Of a stretch of 64,000 nt of DNA, positions 28,901 to 33,972 are shown in pieces. Positions within the stretch are counted from its first letter, which is position 1. Each line of letters starts with the position of its first letter. The position numbers and the translations under genes are program-made. Origin of the DNA: Christensenella sp. UBA6880 (GTDB lineage Bacteria; Bacillota; Clostridia; Christensenellales; CAG-917); assembly GCA_002449145.1 (NCBI GenBank), contig DKCG01000024.1, positions 9,826 through 73,825 on the forward strand. Reading direction: 5' to 3'. Below the pieces are notes generated by a model. The model worked only from the letters and a program-made list of their open reading frames with translations. It made no database searches and was not told the origin of the DNA.

Positions 28901-31827
28901 CGGGAACGAATGCCGACGGCTCGGATTCCATTCTCAAAAACTACGAAATCGTCGACGGTATAACGAGCGGCGAGTTCGAGATAACGCCGTCCGTCGTGTC
29001 CGTAAGCTTTACGGCTACGAACGCAACGCTCGAAAAGGTATACGACGGCAACAACAGGGTGACGGCGCAAATTCTCGACAGTTACTTCAAGTTGGAAGCA
29101 ACTGGACACGTTCCCACGAAATTCCCATTCACGATCGGCGGAACGTACGACGACGAAAACGTGCTTTACGATTCGAGCAACAACGTCATAAGAGGCAAAG
29201 CGGTCACGTTCTCGTATACGTTCGCCGACCCGACGAACGTAGGCGACTACGCTTTGGGAAGCGTCGATACGGCGGCGTACAACGTGGGCAAGATTACGCC
29301 GAAACATATTCAAGTTTTCCTTGACAAACTGCGCTCTAACAAGGCGACGAGGACGTACACCGACGGCACGACCTACGGCGGCAGCGGCGTAAGCGGCAAC
29401 GGCACGACTAAACCTTATCGAGCGGGCGAAGGCTTCAGAGTAAGCGGCGTTTTGACGGGCGACGTAGTGACCGTCTTCGCAAATTATTCGGAATCCGAAA
29501 ACTTGCGCAACACTTCTACTAACGGCGGTTTCGACTTTGCAAAATACGTCAACGACGTGTACAAAGACTCGGACGGCACGTTCAAGAAAGCAACTTCGGG
29601 CACATATCTCAAGAAACTCGTGTTCGAGATGAACGGCGCGGACGCAGGCAACTATACGTTCAACGTATATCATTCGAGCGACGGCGCATACAGCGATACG
29701 GACGGCAACTTTGCGACTAAAGTCACCGTGTACGACAGCAGAGAAAGCGACCAAAACCGCAAGAATAAGAGCGGTTCGCCGCAAATCCAAATCGAAATAA
29801 CCGTAAAATCCGTCAAAGTGGAATACTCGAACACCGCTCAAAGTTACGCCAACGACGACAACACCTACAACACCGACTGGGCGCGCGTTACGGGTACGAA
29901 CAAGGAAACGGACAAGGCGGGCGCGGACATCATCGTCACGAACGGCTGGATGTACGACGACGGCAAAGACCGCCCGATAGATTCCACCGACAAAAAGAGA
30001 GAATACCACGGCTACACGGTCATTCAGGGTAGGTCGGGCAATTCCCGACTCGGTGCGTCCGTGTCCACGACCAACGGTATGAATCTCAACTATCGTTTGA
30101 GCAATCAGCCGACTCTCACCATTGCGTACTTCGTGTCCACAGAGAGCAACGAATACAAGATAACTTCGCTTGCGCGTTTGCTCATCGCGTCCTTCTACTA
30201 TACGGCGCATCAGAATCCGCAAAACCTCGATATGATCAAGATCGTATCGTCGGGTTACGCGTGGGTTAAGGTCGTCAGCGTGGGTGAGGACGGCGCATAC
30301 GTCGGCGACTACAAGAAGCCCGACAATTCGCCTATCAAGGATTCTACGGCAACCACTTGGGACGAGTATCTTGCCCAATTGCAAGCGGCGGATTACGCGG
30401 TGTTCTTCGACACCGAAAAGAACGAATGGGGCTACTATAGTTCCAACGAATCCACGCAAAACGACATTCCGTTGAAGTTCGTGCAAACGAAAGACATAAC
30501 GGGTACGTTCACGGCGCAAGACATCGAAATACTCAACGCGTTCTTCACGACCTCGTCCGTAGACGACAACGGCGTCGTTACGCAAAAGCAGTATAACTGG
30601 AACGGAAACAACAAGGACTTCCTCACGAACGTACTCAAAGCGAGAGTGGGCGCAAACGTGACGATAGACGGCAGTCTGTTCGTATCGACGGTGACGTCGA
30701 AAGTGAACGGAAGCGACGTTTTGACGGGCTTTGACGGCACTTACGACGGAAACGGCTACGTCATCGAATATCTCAATATAATGGGTTATGGCAAGACGAA
30801 CGTCGGCTTGTTCGACGTGATCGGCGAAAGCGGCATCGTAAAGAACGTGCATTTGAGAAACGTCACTATCAACGCAAATCGAGGCAACGTAGGCGCAATC
30901 GCGGGTAGCGTTTACGAATCGAAAACAACCGAAACGAGCGTAAAGAACGTGTCCGTACACGGCGCAATCAACGTGAGCGGCGGCACGGTGGGCGGATTGT
31001 TCGGCACGAGCGCGAGAGATATTGAAAACGCAATCGTTCTCGGCACGATAACCTCTCAAAACGCAAACGTCGGCGGCGTTGTCGGCACGACGAGCGCAAG
31101 CGTAAAGAACGTCGTTTCCCTCGTGCAAATCACCGCATACGGCGGCACGGCAAAAGCGTTTACGACGTCGGGCGCAACGATTGAAGATTCCTATCATATG
31201 ACGAACGCCGTATGGCAAAAGAGAAGCGGATTCGACAATGTTTCTGGCAAGTCAAAGACGTTCAACGAGTTGATGTCGGGTTCGATTTCGGGTTACGGCA
31301 CGCAAAACAAGTATTACTACACGGGCGATACCGCACCGAACAAAGGCGAATTCGACGTACTCGACGACGTGCATATTACCGAACTGTCGGCAATAGGTGA
31401 GCCGAGCGAAGAAAATCCAAGACAGAGTATGCGCCTCAAAGATATAGTTTCCGTATATCTAATGATGTATTCTTTGTCAAAGACGACGGGAATGCTCACG
31501 AGCGACGGCAAGAGTTTCGGCGTGAACGTATACTCGCTCAGTTCGTCGAGTTGGCTCGTAGGCACGGCGGACGGCACGCAAAGCAATCCGATTGCAATCG
31601 CAAACAAGCAAAACGTATCGCTTTTAAGACAACTTCCGTTTGCGACGTTCACGCTCAAAACCAATATCGCGCTCGACGTTGCAAGCACGTTTGCAGGCGC
31701 GTTCTTCGGAACGGTTACGAGCGAGACGGATAGCACGGGCAATTCGCTCGGATACAAGATAACTTGCGACAAGGATATGTTCGAGGCGTACGCCGAGAGC
31801 AATCCGAGTTGGATAGAAGTCGCATAA
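10963..31827 (+). CDS. Giant secreted GLUG/MBG-repeat surface protein (6,954 residues)
   Basis: Start ATG at 10963 with GGAGAG upstream. A basic N-terminus and hydrophobic segment (LLLAVMFVLVFAGTLSG) form a signal peptide. By residue: a beta-sandwich region at about 126-250 (GRYVRIYLV); a Listeria-Bacteroides (Flg_new) repeat at about 255-345; GLUG blocks at about 434-746, 1051-1630, 2231-2980, 3203-3780, 3863-4926 and 6396-6733, with about 55-60 VGGIVG-type motifs in all; MBG/YDG Ig-like stretches between them and at about 5266-6290. Three blocks open with DFG...WG..NPYVI. A discoidin-like module interrupts GLUG block 2 at about 1217-1380. The C-terminus ends NPSWIEVA with no LPXTG, membrane helix or SLH repeat. 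An adhesin or matrix role is inferred. Base composition varies inside the gene, which suggests a recombining mosaic. The three exported proteins at 32087-34652 may be partners. Confidence 0.9.
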   Translation: MRSTRIGQNKLKKCMKLTASGLLLAVMFVLVFAGTLSGAFGIENSLQQNGIIENNVASADAAINSSTITLSSYFNPTVTTLNITNNVSNYYASRGKLYTTSNSNCDNAVGTWSNTSWYMGGGGNHSGTDYAHCWFDFDLGDFYTLSDSATISVKIGSVSRSNMDGFIVAINSSSTEFAQYSTSNGEKAYDNDVKKNDNCDKTSENPSNGASITHTVKGRYVRIYLVTYDYAFISSGYGQLKLTNVSIILTRTLKTYSVTYDKNASDSTGTVSNTSHKFMAASNISSNFYVGNRQYFTEWNTSADGNGIHMGIGASTGTSVAANTFGNVVKANLAAGNTTTTLYAQYTGISFVFNRQNYSIYNNEVLQVLQGKSGYLTSTVDSSYTTTITYKDSSNSTISEPTSIGVYSATITVTKDGKTRGSVTLPFEIIEGDFGKLDGASGKWGSLSNPYVIKNATHLKNLSRIVNSDTPGTQTALNSIVGSDGGAVTADKVVAVDNKFANCYFVISADIGSASAPVSLTPIGNNASNYFAGTIYGGSLNNVNARNLRTIYLNIQQSGVNNVGLFGYASGANISYIKIAGSIFGGAYTGGVVGYADGVAISHVVNEAFVRGTSVASNSEISASGVFVGGIAGFTHGSAPVSYCYNSGYVSALTESGNYLSNSNFVGGIVGYARTEVSYCANIYDSSITFDSSEARSARIEGNDYLGGIVGNSSSTIKYCYDVQGQRKYRYNTGRIGAITGSGGTVENSWVVNESTAETTASNPNAVVSTLGKKLVTSFAVTPIVINSGETEVTWTDILSQNINGFKISTSVASGYYLKLSNNNGNGVLPYKVGNGYTAQNSTSSTAITQGNISCDVYYNATTSNDIYVQVEAINPNTDSKTYNANAQQIGSFALPTGYETLATFYFDRDDNGNPTGTPLLSKTNAGTYAVISDVKIKVGNVTYVVGRKQANWTITPLYLRVSNATFNYGVNVEKQLQNNIVISATSGGTALTSHPFSVVIDSSAYNFYKSITSGQNTFAITSDKITVKSGDNIVTGNFVISGFEVVIKESDFGVENSGINGNNIDNNKWGSRNNPYIIRTFIQLDKLSSIVRNGGAVNSIKTGLYEYVTATDKTYAGAYFKLAVSLSAGNITPIGTNTAVFSGFFDGNNKTLSGININKAGSYVGLFGYTSGATIQNLTISGAVKGSKYVGGVVGYALNTTIYNVTNNATVTARYSVDKDLSTSIRQYDGGNQTNEGFDKVFDGKTSTKFCGTQSGMSFVADLRSRLAISGFAITNANDTESNSNRRPKKIQIWGSNTENNWPSDSPNDKGNAGAWPALYNYKNWNLVFSLDTSNFSSRNYERVEFAFDGNKTYKYRYYWVYIISAGGSIQFSEFDFLAAGEDVGGVVGYASGTSGNGTVISNVKNNASVTGSNYTGGLVGRASGNFAIIDSSNAGGIMGFDGVAGVLGAMTNNANVTITSCHNSGTVSSSPESNGVAGIIGHTESASNRLVVQGCKNNAAITGDRNVGGIGGRIETTRNAKDSLVFANCYNDGSIAATTYGTVGGIAGYFFANGTSIADVATISYCFSSGAVSSNSTASDKNIGGIVGNPRASTLTSTRVYNCYTTNTTYAISGTANATIDNTNYVIASGASAPSTTNGGKYLVYNSALTFKPAIIEDGSETPFDSWTVIAEYVNATVNGEVVRLFNDINGFMVSGDVAPSSSQYFLSRKGVSSSEYLTPSKVENGNPTNAADRSNTATFTVTAWYGANANSNIQCTISTVTINDSKNNIYNGQQQGFARSAVSNPNTNNSVYGVVFDYLLTSPSEHFVKTFAFDSNGNLTESGSNPYQVGAYNTTVFVKIGDVIVGKRVNRVFEIAQETINVAWEWTDGKQSTLFSRIGTGDGIQFVYNKAEQGLGSVTFAYNQNLFYTAAEYMFTSSGNLKYTNASSNAYSRTYTLNDTRNFKIHSTNTNADLSGTTVTFEWIIRRNKLTIENRWVREDFGKDSTIYTFEYNAAHQGLLATDGITYIVENDTAGKSHEIYSWVLYTDNHANTINVGRYSRSIYLNDQTNYVIAYTNSYVGNSTAKLSSSKGVSVNDTQSSVMYSWQILAYNILDNFNSDSSKTKVWFGANTDVIVGNQLTSVISGATRDGNSVSVDYYPLQYAQSGVQQVLVYGQNTTEVQHYLPKNFIVYVQYNDGTIARLVSGNEYTLSDLKAPTAANPAPINTSVTASGQGNFAGDLSKYYTVLYSDFGWKSGKNPNSANWGTADNPYVIDRPEYLLRLSQIVNGKDKAWNSIANTAYCYAPQSTATAQNATYKGAHFLVTANIDMSDYVSTDGLTNFLPVGDGSANGERLFSATFDGGNNEIKYIYNIGYFVNKANPSGEEKYDYVGLFGYIDGATVKNLTVTSERSISFTVGDVTYKGGVNGRDYVGGIVGKAVDSTLEEVVLRYGDCVYGNDYVGGVVGFAKNTTIANSGKIFNASVSGRFYVGGIAGEWQVYDKSQLGLNNQQSLTPIDSSSVSGAKYVGGLVGWLDLSNCSGSVTFTPQYDNGTSKTLEVKGTEYVGALFGTLVGNGYRQTANSTGLTSIVIESSKVGNVTLKPVPYTDGNSTYLPKVVGGLVGFIESAALVFGTSWNTSNIKFEFDKTSTSFLGGVVGVMSKNSTIEMFVLTKNDGSQLTAVDGKITANTQFGHVGSPSSSNYNAGSFVGGIVGYVSSQAGSFWREGTTVFGNAVQFENTANIYATGFVGGIFGALGNIALSKIEQSIGAVYDEISVAQNQDNRTNILQKILVGGVREGLSGSTLGIAPTTDSDYVSGANGKLRNIASVQVTKSNGIGGEYVGGIVGYSGANVRLVLRNKPQTGDIDVSALNVYSGGANVAIAGSYAGGIAGFIDNLEHELQYIVVQAKFTDSNATRVGGLIGEMMSGAIDGCVVVSAMAVGESISFDTDNFQGKEYVGGLVGRTENASIRNSLATGFNLQSTSITKGGVLGGGTNPTIEASWTFYIAREGATYSTISANEYGKYILVDKDTITSNGSSYPYFEKLCAFAGIANTATEGAVGVLEFALNVPTQRQLAFYDASGSDSVTTNGGESGDFESINGVLTIKLDMETGTSMQVCLIPIEFVNVPKHYANDDERISIVEGRYKKPSDSSRYIVQVQDAHFDVGVTNQVDRIQALVYFDWNNDGHATLVGESGTASEKTGDYNASFQPGDDPASPLTISNQKEWNDFAYSIYSGANDYAGKYVKLLTDDIVIDNSAHYGTASGTVPLNFSTTCTPNNNSDDSKNATSNLGYNFAGNISQGSSKVEKIYFGTSKNLSAKTPSFKGHFDGNGHTIEIRYTSGGHHRISVFPNASNATFQNLTIKGSIKAGTNKDNSGYDIAAFVGKPFGAITFENCTAAVDIQGLRVIAGFAGCSTKNAPITFIGCVNKGDIHSFEWSTWTRGGTQTLGNQYDYAYGTGGFVAYASSNINFESCLNTGDITGGSKIGGLVGRVTNENKNKTILTINNCANMGRIYSEEYNPYNADNETNKSGNVWSKAGGLVGEVDYYTEMSMYASYNTGEVRAIGNVAGGLVGIIGTIPGGDSDNKAGYTETQYYSTIAYCYNTGEVKVGNVEWGGITMYVPDQIGGSGVNFNGSNAGGIIGTTGGVKVSYCYNAGKITGLGGVGYITTWQARNGGIIGELTSHNNSNVGSVKNIGYAYVRNCYNVGVIELKESKKSATRYSADIIGYIQGNAGDHSEIKNCYGVANNIINYTDGKGNPAYYSGVNKAGGGDNTSYVAGITLNSRSDLTAIMQSDGTVKPKAYSGTNEQTLWNPSIKTIGAQDSTAYKNGTLGGYVYVYGCLPQLAVFAVDTYNGLSMNSQNFGKDETYGEDGTYTAQAAGERLSPYVIRDGIDLLGVQTLVGLGYSFKGEYIEFANGKNNITLDQNLSSDIAKEIKLPTKVSQTAKVNVADGAYKAKSDLGEENYTHTGKSYHLFAQSAVCSGDNNAGVNAAYVNWLSENYYYNGDNGKYANNATYSVQNMFPIGKSNRPFRGSLSGKQKDGSNTIISNLHISAHANSGDTYAGLFGRTEDAYIGFVEIGGASKVCAYSSGGNQIASSGAVVGYATGSTEVEHCAVNGTTSIGAYGKNKGEIVAADKTVFAGGIVGIADPKRSASYSAGAMAIIRNCNVSTTGNIESAKDYIGGILGYVDGLSNAEGKGNSVRIENCNVQNAVIQAADSATTSSYIGGVLGFGSQYVSAFVTGCSVGVGGKVAIKGEHSLGGIAGGMSNAQGGYIDSCTVGGGTSITRIDQGGDKQVAESANHGTAIGGLVGFTQNSADTVSPLTTTFSGTSSFGGTITVGIAATNQSQDSDAAISCIGGIVGDMGSGANFASGSVVTVGGTISIPLAAANVGGVAGRTNTATFIGKFDVSPNMSTSHTENVGGFIGKNIGTVYILADNTDKLVNGLKGTQISIGGTIVGTSEVGGFIGVNNAQSTLNIGSNVANAKPYKSGTLNITISAKVIGSGENVGENVGGIVGKNEGASSLGATDYATIDIVKGVILQKGDIEGQKYVGGIIGLNQGLLTTGGGEADTAIGGATLSTEQINSIKNLSITNEGNVKGGALNGTTYENGDYVGGVIGLLDSPSALQATDEGKGAIAGTFTNKGTVEGGRFVGGSIGLVGKNVTITAKDTDTLFVNSGEVTAHGYFAGGSIGALVGTIEGVSTDYMINFENEGNVNATGFVGGSIGVLAGPVKFAQFVNKSNGLTVNAVNSVGGSVGYIGLPSMLKTVLDTLGITISSDYVQIVNTHFEAKGNLTVNANQTAIDEAKGNASDSSTGWGGVGGAIGVIGANVAKWGSDDKERNTYYANGNVEASGINNVGGIVGLVNADNVTISNMLAHGTTVKGGANVGGIVGATTGAGTVIKSAYAVEGTFEGSETVGGIIGLSESDTDAKSSYWVKGYPNATLAGTDVGKLQTDLGKFETIVEYVDSQPVVFTEEFCTMYTPKTYYDDYTGTHKYDGKTITAVTDANMTWEQYFASSLGISNAEEKNGAWVKPIAGAKSYTTGASDTGWYFVYATDTTIGTITDTTIGTISAEHSVNANESYWKRIADAYTASEREAGDDTKELEKSAIVLGDNGQPQKSTLYATATSAGENSGYYLYMATSGNSRPSATYSGDKFFIKTLTVNNNTVTDGNTTADDEEKLAGNVAVYYRTISRGKTLTYNGYDRFAPVGITASEGDEVPFIKEPSTDTTKADSYCYSSDMSADSIKAEPGTFKSKVKIYYFDSEGTPHVVGGVEIDWEIKKRDLEASLSVPSGTLTYGDPDIDAVLTIENIAPIDGNNLGIAGNIRFEIVIKDEDGKEIAKFTWNGTEFVGQSADGKVVSNNITVSNGGFGIGSNLSGDDLLFNVEDIDSLDLATRTFSCSINFKDAKTYKISVVTPNMDDKYNPSPIVEDQTITVNPATLTLRRTSAPSHDFDNTYANKGATWTVSGFKFNDGEAQFAAFEPEFVMALGKINETKTVTKTAMQKDGALINPVKIDSLIQVNLRVNEEQTGKILSFDLTGVSKVGDYYIKIAGGKGYRVGNYTLTFEGTSEPTYSINENKITISGTTNGTHQYDGSTKGTITVTFTADKNIVNLGQFVEQFFAASINNGVTVKTKPSASSSSKAVTWVFETGVNANKYTVTLKKGDGYEEAAKSCSHMPSALPTYSYEITKRPLTVEFAQTGSSPYEYNTYHQGLSTVKISNLCQIGSVWDHVDITLYVGDNQYVVSSNRNNAVDVKNLVSTINVGTYAATISASLGGKSSGNYYISNYDESTSWTIKKHKLTLSGLKQDDGKIYDGTPVTPVLKVNGSDISNGEITYGADTIKIKYSATVDGATTDTIVNAGTYKIGIGGNATDAIIAMRGSENTTQNYEIDGTDEAEYTIQPRQIKLTWKNAPSFVFSNAAQGLIVTGVEGIDGNGSLAIVNGSSTIDGVNIKGYAGNDVIEITISGAATHVADGKKFMTAVISKVTGTNADGSDSILKNYEIVDGITSGEFEITPSVVSVSFTATNATLEKVYDGNNRVTAQILDSYFKLEATGHVPTKFPFTIGGTYDDENVLYDSSNNVIRGKAVTFSYTFADPTNVGDYALGSVDTAAYNVGKITPKHIQVFLDKLRSNKATRTYTDGTTYGGSGVSGNGTTKPYRAGEGFRVSGVLTGDVVTVFANYSESENLRNTSTNGGFDFAKYVNDVYKDSDGTFKKATSGTYLKKLVFEMNGADAGNYTFNVYHSSDGAYSDTDGNFATKVTVYDSRESDQNRKNKSGSPQIQIEITVKSVKVEYSNTAQSYANDDNTYNTDWARVTGTNKETDKAGADIIVTNGWMYDDGKDRPIDSTDKKREYHGYTVIQGRSGNSRLGASVSTTNGMNLNYRLSNQPTLTIAYFVSTESNEYKITSLARLLIASFYYTAHQNPQNLDMIKIVSSGYAWVKVVSVGEDGAYVGDYKKPDNSPIKDSTATTWDEYLAQLQAADYAVFFDTEKNEWGYYSSNESTQNDIPLKFVQTKDITGTFTAQDIEILNAFFTTSSVDDNGVVTQKQYNWNGNNKDFLTNVLKARVGANVTIDGSLFVSTVTSKVNGSDVLTGFDGTYDGNGYVIEYLNIMGYGKTNVGLFDVIGESGIVKNVHLRNVTINANRGNVGAIAGSVYESKTTETSVKNVSVHGAINVSGGTVGGLFGTSARDIENAIVLGTITSQNANVGGVVGTTSASVKNVVSLVQITAYGGTAKAFTTSGATIEDSYHMTNAVWQKRSGFDNVSGKSKTFNELMSGSISGYGTQNKYYYTGDTAPNKGEFDVLDDVHITELSAIGEPSEENPRQSMRLKDIVSVYLMMYSLSKTTGMLTSDGKSFGVNVYSLSSSSWLVGTADGTQSNPIAIANKQNVSLLRQLPFATFTLKTNIALDVASTFAGAFFGTVTSETDSTGNSLGYKITCDKDMFEAYAESNPSWIEVA

Positions 31828-31846
31828 TCGCAACATAAATCGCAAT

Positions 31847-31869
31847 CGGGCGGCAAAAAAAGCCGTCCG
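31847..31869 (+). other. GC-rich hairpin after the giant gene
   Basis: GGGCGGC, seven A, then GCCGTCC (one G-U pair). It lies 19 nt after the stop but lacks a following T run, so it is a weak terminator candidate or an RNA-stability stem. The rest of 31828-32086 is AT-rich without a gene, apart from the block at 32003-32050. Confidence 0.4.
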
Positions 31870-32002
31870 TGAGCGAGAAAAACGTGCGAAAAAACAACTC
31901 GCTCGAAAATCCAAAGAATTGCGAAAATATCGCAAAATCGTGATTCTAACCGCACGTTTTCAAAAAGTTGAAATATCGTGCAAAAAAATCGACGAAAAAT
32001 CA

Positions 32003-32050
32003 AATAAAACGCCTTGCTCGATTGTAGTTTATATATAAATATATAAAAAA
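32003..32050 (+). promoter_or_regulatory. AT-rich upstream block of the exported-protein operon, similar to 10251-10300
   Basis: AATAAAACG, CTTGCT, CGATTGTA, then TATATATAAATATATAAAA; the same elements in the same order occur at 10251-10300. It lies about 40 nt upstream of the first gene, where a promoter is expected. Similarity between the two blocks suggests joint control of the four-helix-bundle/giant protein unit and this operon. Confidence 0.45.
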
Positions 32051-32086
32051 TCCGCAAGGTACGAACAAAAGAAACAAGGATAAACT

Positions 32087-33175
32087 ATGCAAGCAAGCAA
32101 AAGCAAAAACTTCAAAATCGTAATGTCAGTTATGATTCCGCTTTTGATAATCGTGACCACCGTCGTTATGGTGGGCGCGTCCTTTGCGTGGTTTACCAAC
32201 GCCGACAAGGTCACCGTTGCTGAAATAACGATGTCTACGGCGGATTCTTACAGAATCGACTTTACACGCCAACCTTTGTCCACTGACGGCAAGTTGTTGT
32301 TTGACAATATGCAGTACGTCGGACAGACCGCATTTTGCGCAAGCGGCGCAAACGCGGGCAAACTTATGACCGAAGCCATCGCGGCGGGCAACGCCGTCGA
32401 CACGAGCGACCGTGCGTATTACTTCATCAACACGGTTGCGCTCGACACGCAAGGCAAGACGTTCGATATGAGTATGGCGTTCGACGGCGTGAAGATAGTG
32501 AAGTACAAGCGCAACGCCGACGGCTCGATTGCCAAAGATGAAAACGAGCAAAACGTCGTTGAAAAAATCAACAAAATCTACGCCGCTACGGGTTCTAACG
32601 TATCGCCCGTGAGTGACATTCCGTTTGCGTTCACGTGGTTTTTCAAGGCGCACGGCGAAACCGATAACGACGGCGTAGTGAGAAACTACGAAACGTACAA
32701 AATCGACGATTCAACCAACGCTCAGCGACTTTTGCAACTCGAACCGCAAAAGAACGAAGTTTGGTACACGCCCTACGGCAAACTCACCTTCGGCGACGAC
32801 AATCTCGTTGCGCGCGTAAACGACGACGATTCAATCGACTCTGCGAGTATAAAGGGCGTTGACAAGCGAATTATCAACGACTTCGGCACGAACGGCATAG
32901 GCAACGCCACGTCGCAATTATTCGATTTCTACATCGTTTTCGCACCCGAAAAACTGTTCTGGATGCAGTTTTTCTCGGCAGACAGGGACAAATACACCGC
33001 AACCGATATCTACACAACCACGGTGGACGGCGAAACGACAAACGACGACACTAAAAAGATTTTTGAGGAATTGTCCAATCAGATGTACTATTCGCATATG
33101 GATTATTCGGGTTCTACGTTTGAATTTTCGGCGGTACTCAACGTAACGAACGTACACGAGGAGGCGCAAGGATAA
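32087..33175 (+). CDS. Exported protein with SipW/TasA-type AWFTN signal motif (first of three)
   Basis: A 362-residue protein. The N-terminus has a basic stretch, a long hydrophobic helix (residues 12-34) and then GASFAWFTNADK. The pattern hydrophobic-A-aromatic-F-(S/T)-(D/N) is typical of proteins cut by the SipW signal peptidase, such as TasA and camelysin; membership is inferred. The remainder has no recognised domain and a beta-rich look with few Cys. AAGGA provides the ribosome site. The stop TAA overlaps the next ATG by one base (TAATG), so translation is probably coupled. Neither SipW nor a sortase is in the window. It could instead be a type II membrane-anchored protein. Confidence refers to the coding call and surface location. 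Confidence 0.75.
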   Translation: MQASKSKNFKIVMSVMIPLLIIVTTVVMVGASFAWFTNADKVTVAEITMSTADSYRIDFTRQPLSTDGKLLFDNMQYVGQTAFCASGANAGKLMTEAIAAGNAVDTSDRAYYFINTVALDTQGKTFDMSMAFDGVKIVKYKRNADGSIAKDENEQNVVEKINKIYAATGSNVSPVSDIPFAFTWFFKAHGETDNDGVVRNYETYKIDDSTNAQRLLQLEPQKNEVWYTPYGKLTFGDDNLVARVNDDDSIDSASIKGVDKRIINDFGTNGIGNATSQLFDFYIVFAPEKLFWMQFFSADRDKYTATDIYTTTVDGETTNDDTKKIFEELSNQMYYSHMDYSGSTFEFSAVLNVTNVHEEAQG

Positions 33176-33972
33176 TGAACAAGACCAAACGCACTCTAAT
33201 CGTATCTTCCGTCGTTATGGCTCTCATATTCGTCGTCACTATAGTCAGCGTGACCGCCGCGTGGTTTACGAACGTCGCGGACAGCAACGAGGACGGATTC
33301 ACAACCGATTCCGCGCTTTTGCAAGAGAGCGCAAGCATATCCATCGACGAGAACGCCGCAAGCGATTACGGCACTTCGATTTGGCCTGCCGTGGCTACGC
33401 CCGGGTACCTTTCAAAAGGCAACGTCGCCCCGTACGGCACCGATTTGAAGCAGAAGCAGACGAGCAAAATCGACATTGCGGCAAAATGCGCCGTGTTGTA
33501 TTTTCCAATAACGTTTGTCGGCTCGTCGGACGCGGGGTATAAAGACGGAAGAAAATCGCTTATGCTCAGCGCACTTTCGGCGCACCTCGACAATGACGAA
33601 GAAAACAAAGATTATCTTTCCGATTTCAACGTCGAAATGGAACTCGTCACCTTGAAAGAGGAGTCCAAAACCAGCGAAACCATAACGCCGACTGCGCCGA
33701 GCGATTTTTCGGGCAATCCGAGCGCAATATACTACAACCAACCGTTCAAAGACGTCGAACGTAAATTGCCGAGTTGCAAACTCTATATGCTTGTAATCCC
33801 CGGCGAAACCTACTATGTCAAAGCAACCGTTTATTTCAACCGAATCGACGAGGAATGCAACGAGAAACTCATATACCTCGCCAACACGCAAAAGAATATA
33901 ACGTTCCAGTTCGAAATCAAGGACAACGTTGCGCAAGGCGTGAATATCAGAGAAGGAAATATGCCCGTATGA
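33175..33972 (+). CDS. Exported protein with SipW/TasA-type AWFTN signal motif (second of three)
   Basis: A 265-residue protein with the same plan as its upstream neighbour: basic MNKTKR, a hydrophobic helix at about 7-27 and VTAAWFTNVADSNED at about 26-40. The sharing of AWFTN between two adjacent, otherwise dissimilar proteins supports a common export or anchoring route. The mature part is acidic and unrecognised. GAGGAGG precedes the start, which overlaps the previous stop by one base; the end overlaps the third gene by ATGA. The three are therefore one translation-coupled operon, probably yielding subunits of a single structure. TasA-like fibre formation is a hypothesis only. Confidence 0.75.
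   Translation: MNKTKRTLIVSSVVMALIFVVTIVSVTAAWFTNVADSNEDGFTTDSALLQESASISIDENAASDYGTSIWPAVATPGYLSKGNVAPYGTDLKQKQTSKIDIAAKCAVLYFPITFVGSSDAGYKDGRKSLMLSALSAHLDNDEENKDYLSDFNVEMELVTLKEESKTSETITPTAPSDFSGNPSAIYYNQPFKDVERKLPSCKLYMLVIPGETYYVKATVYFNRIDEECNEKLIYLANTQKNITFQFEIKDNVAQGVNIREGNMPV

Noticed and set aside
28096..31218. Open frame of 1,040 codons on the minus strand inside the giant gene
   Set aside because: It is the mirror of Gly/Val/Thr-rich repeat codons of the plus-strand gene. The translation is Arg/Val/Cys-rich, has no domain and no ribosome site.
10440..31827. Diversity-generating retroelement suggested by an Avd-like gene beside a giant surface protein
   Set aside because: No reverse transcriptase and no template/variable repeat pair was seen in the window.
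31800..31827. Search for an LPXTG or other wall anchor at the giant protein's end
   Set aside because: The last residues are NPSWIEVA with no LPXTG, hydrophobic helix or basic tail, and the stop codon is followed by non-coding DNA in all frames.
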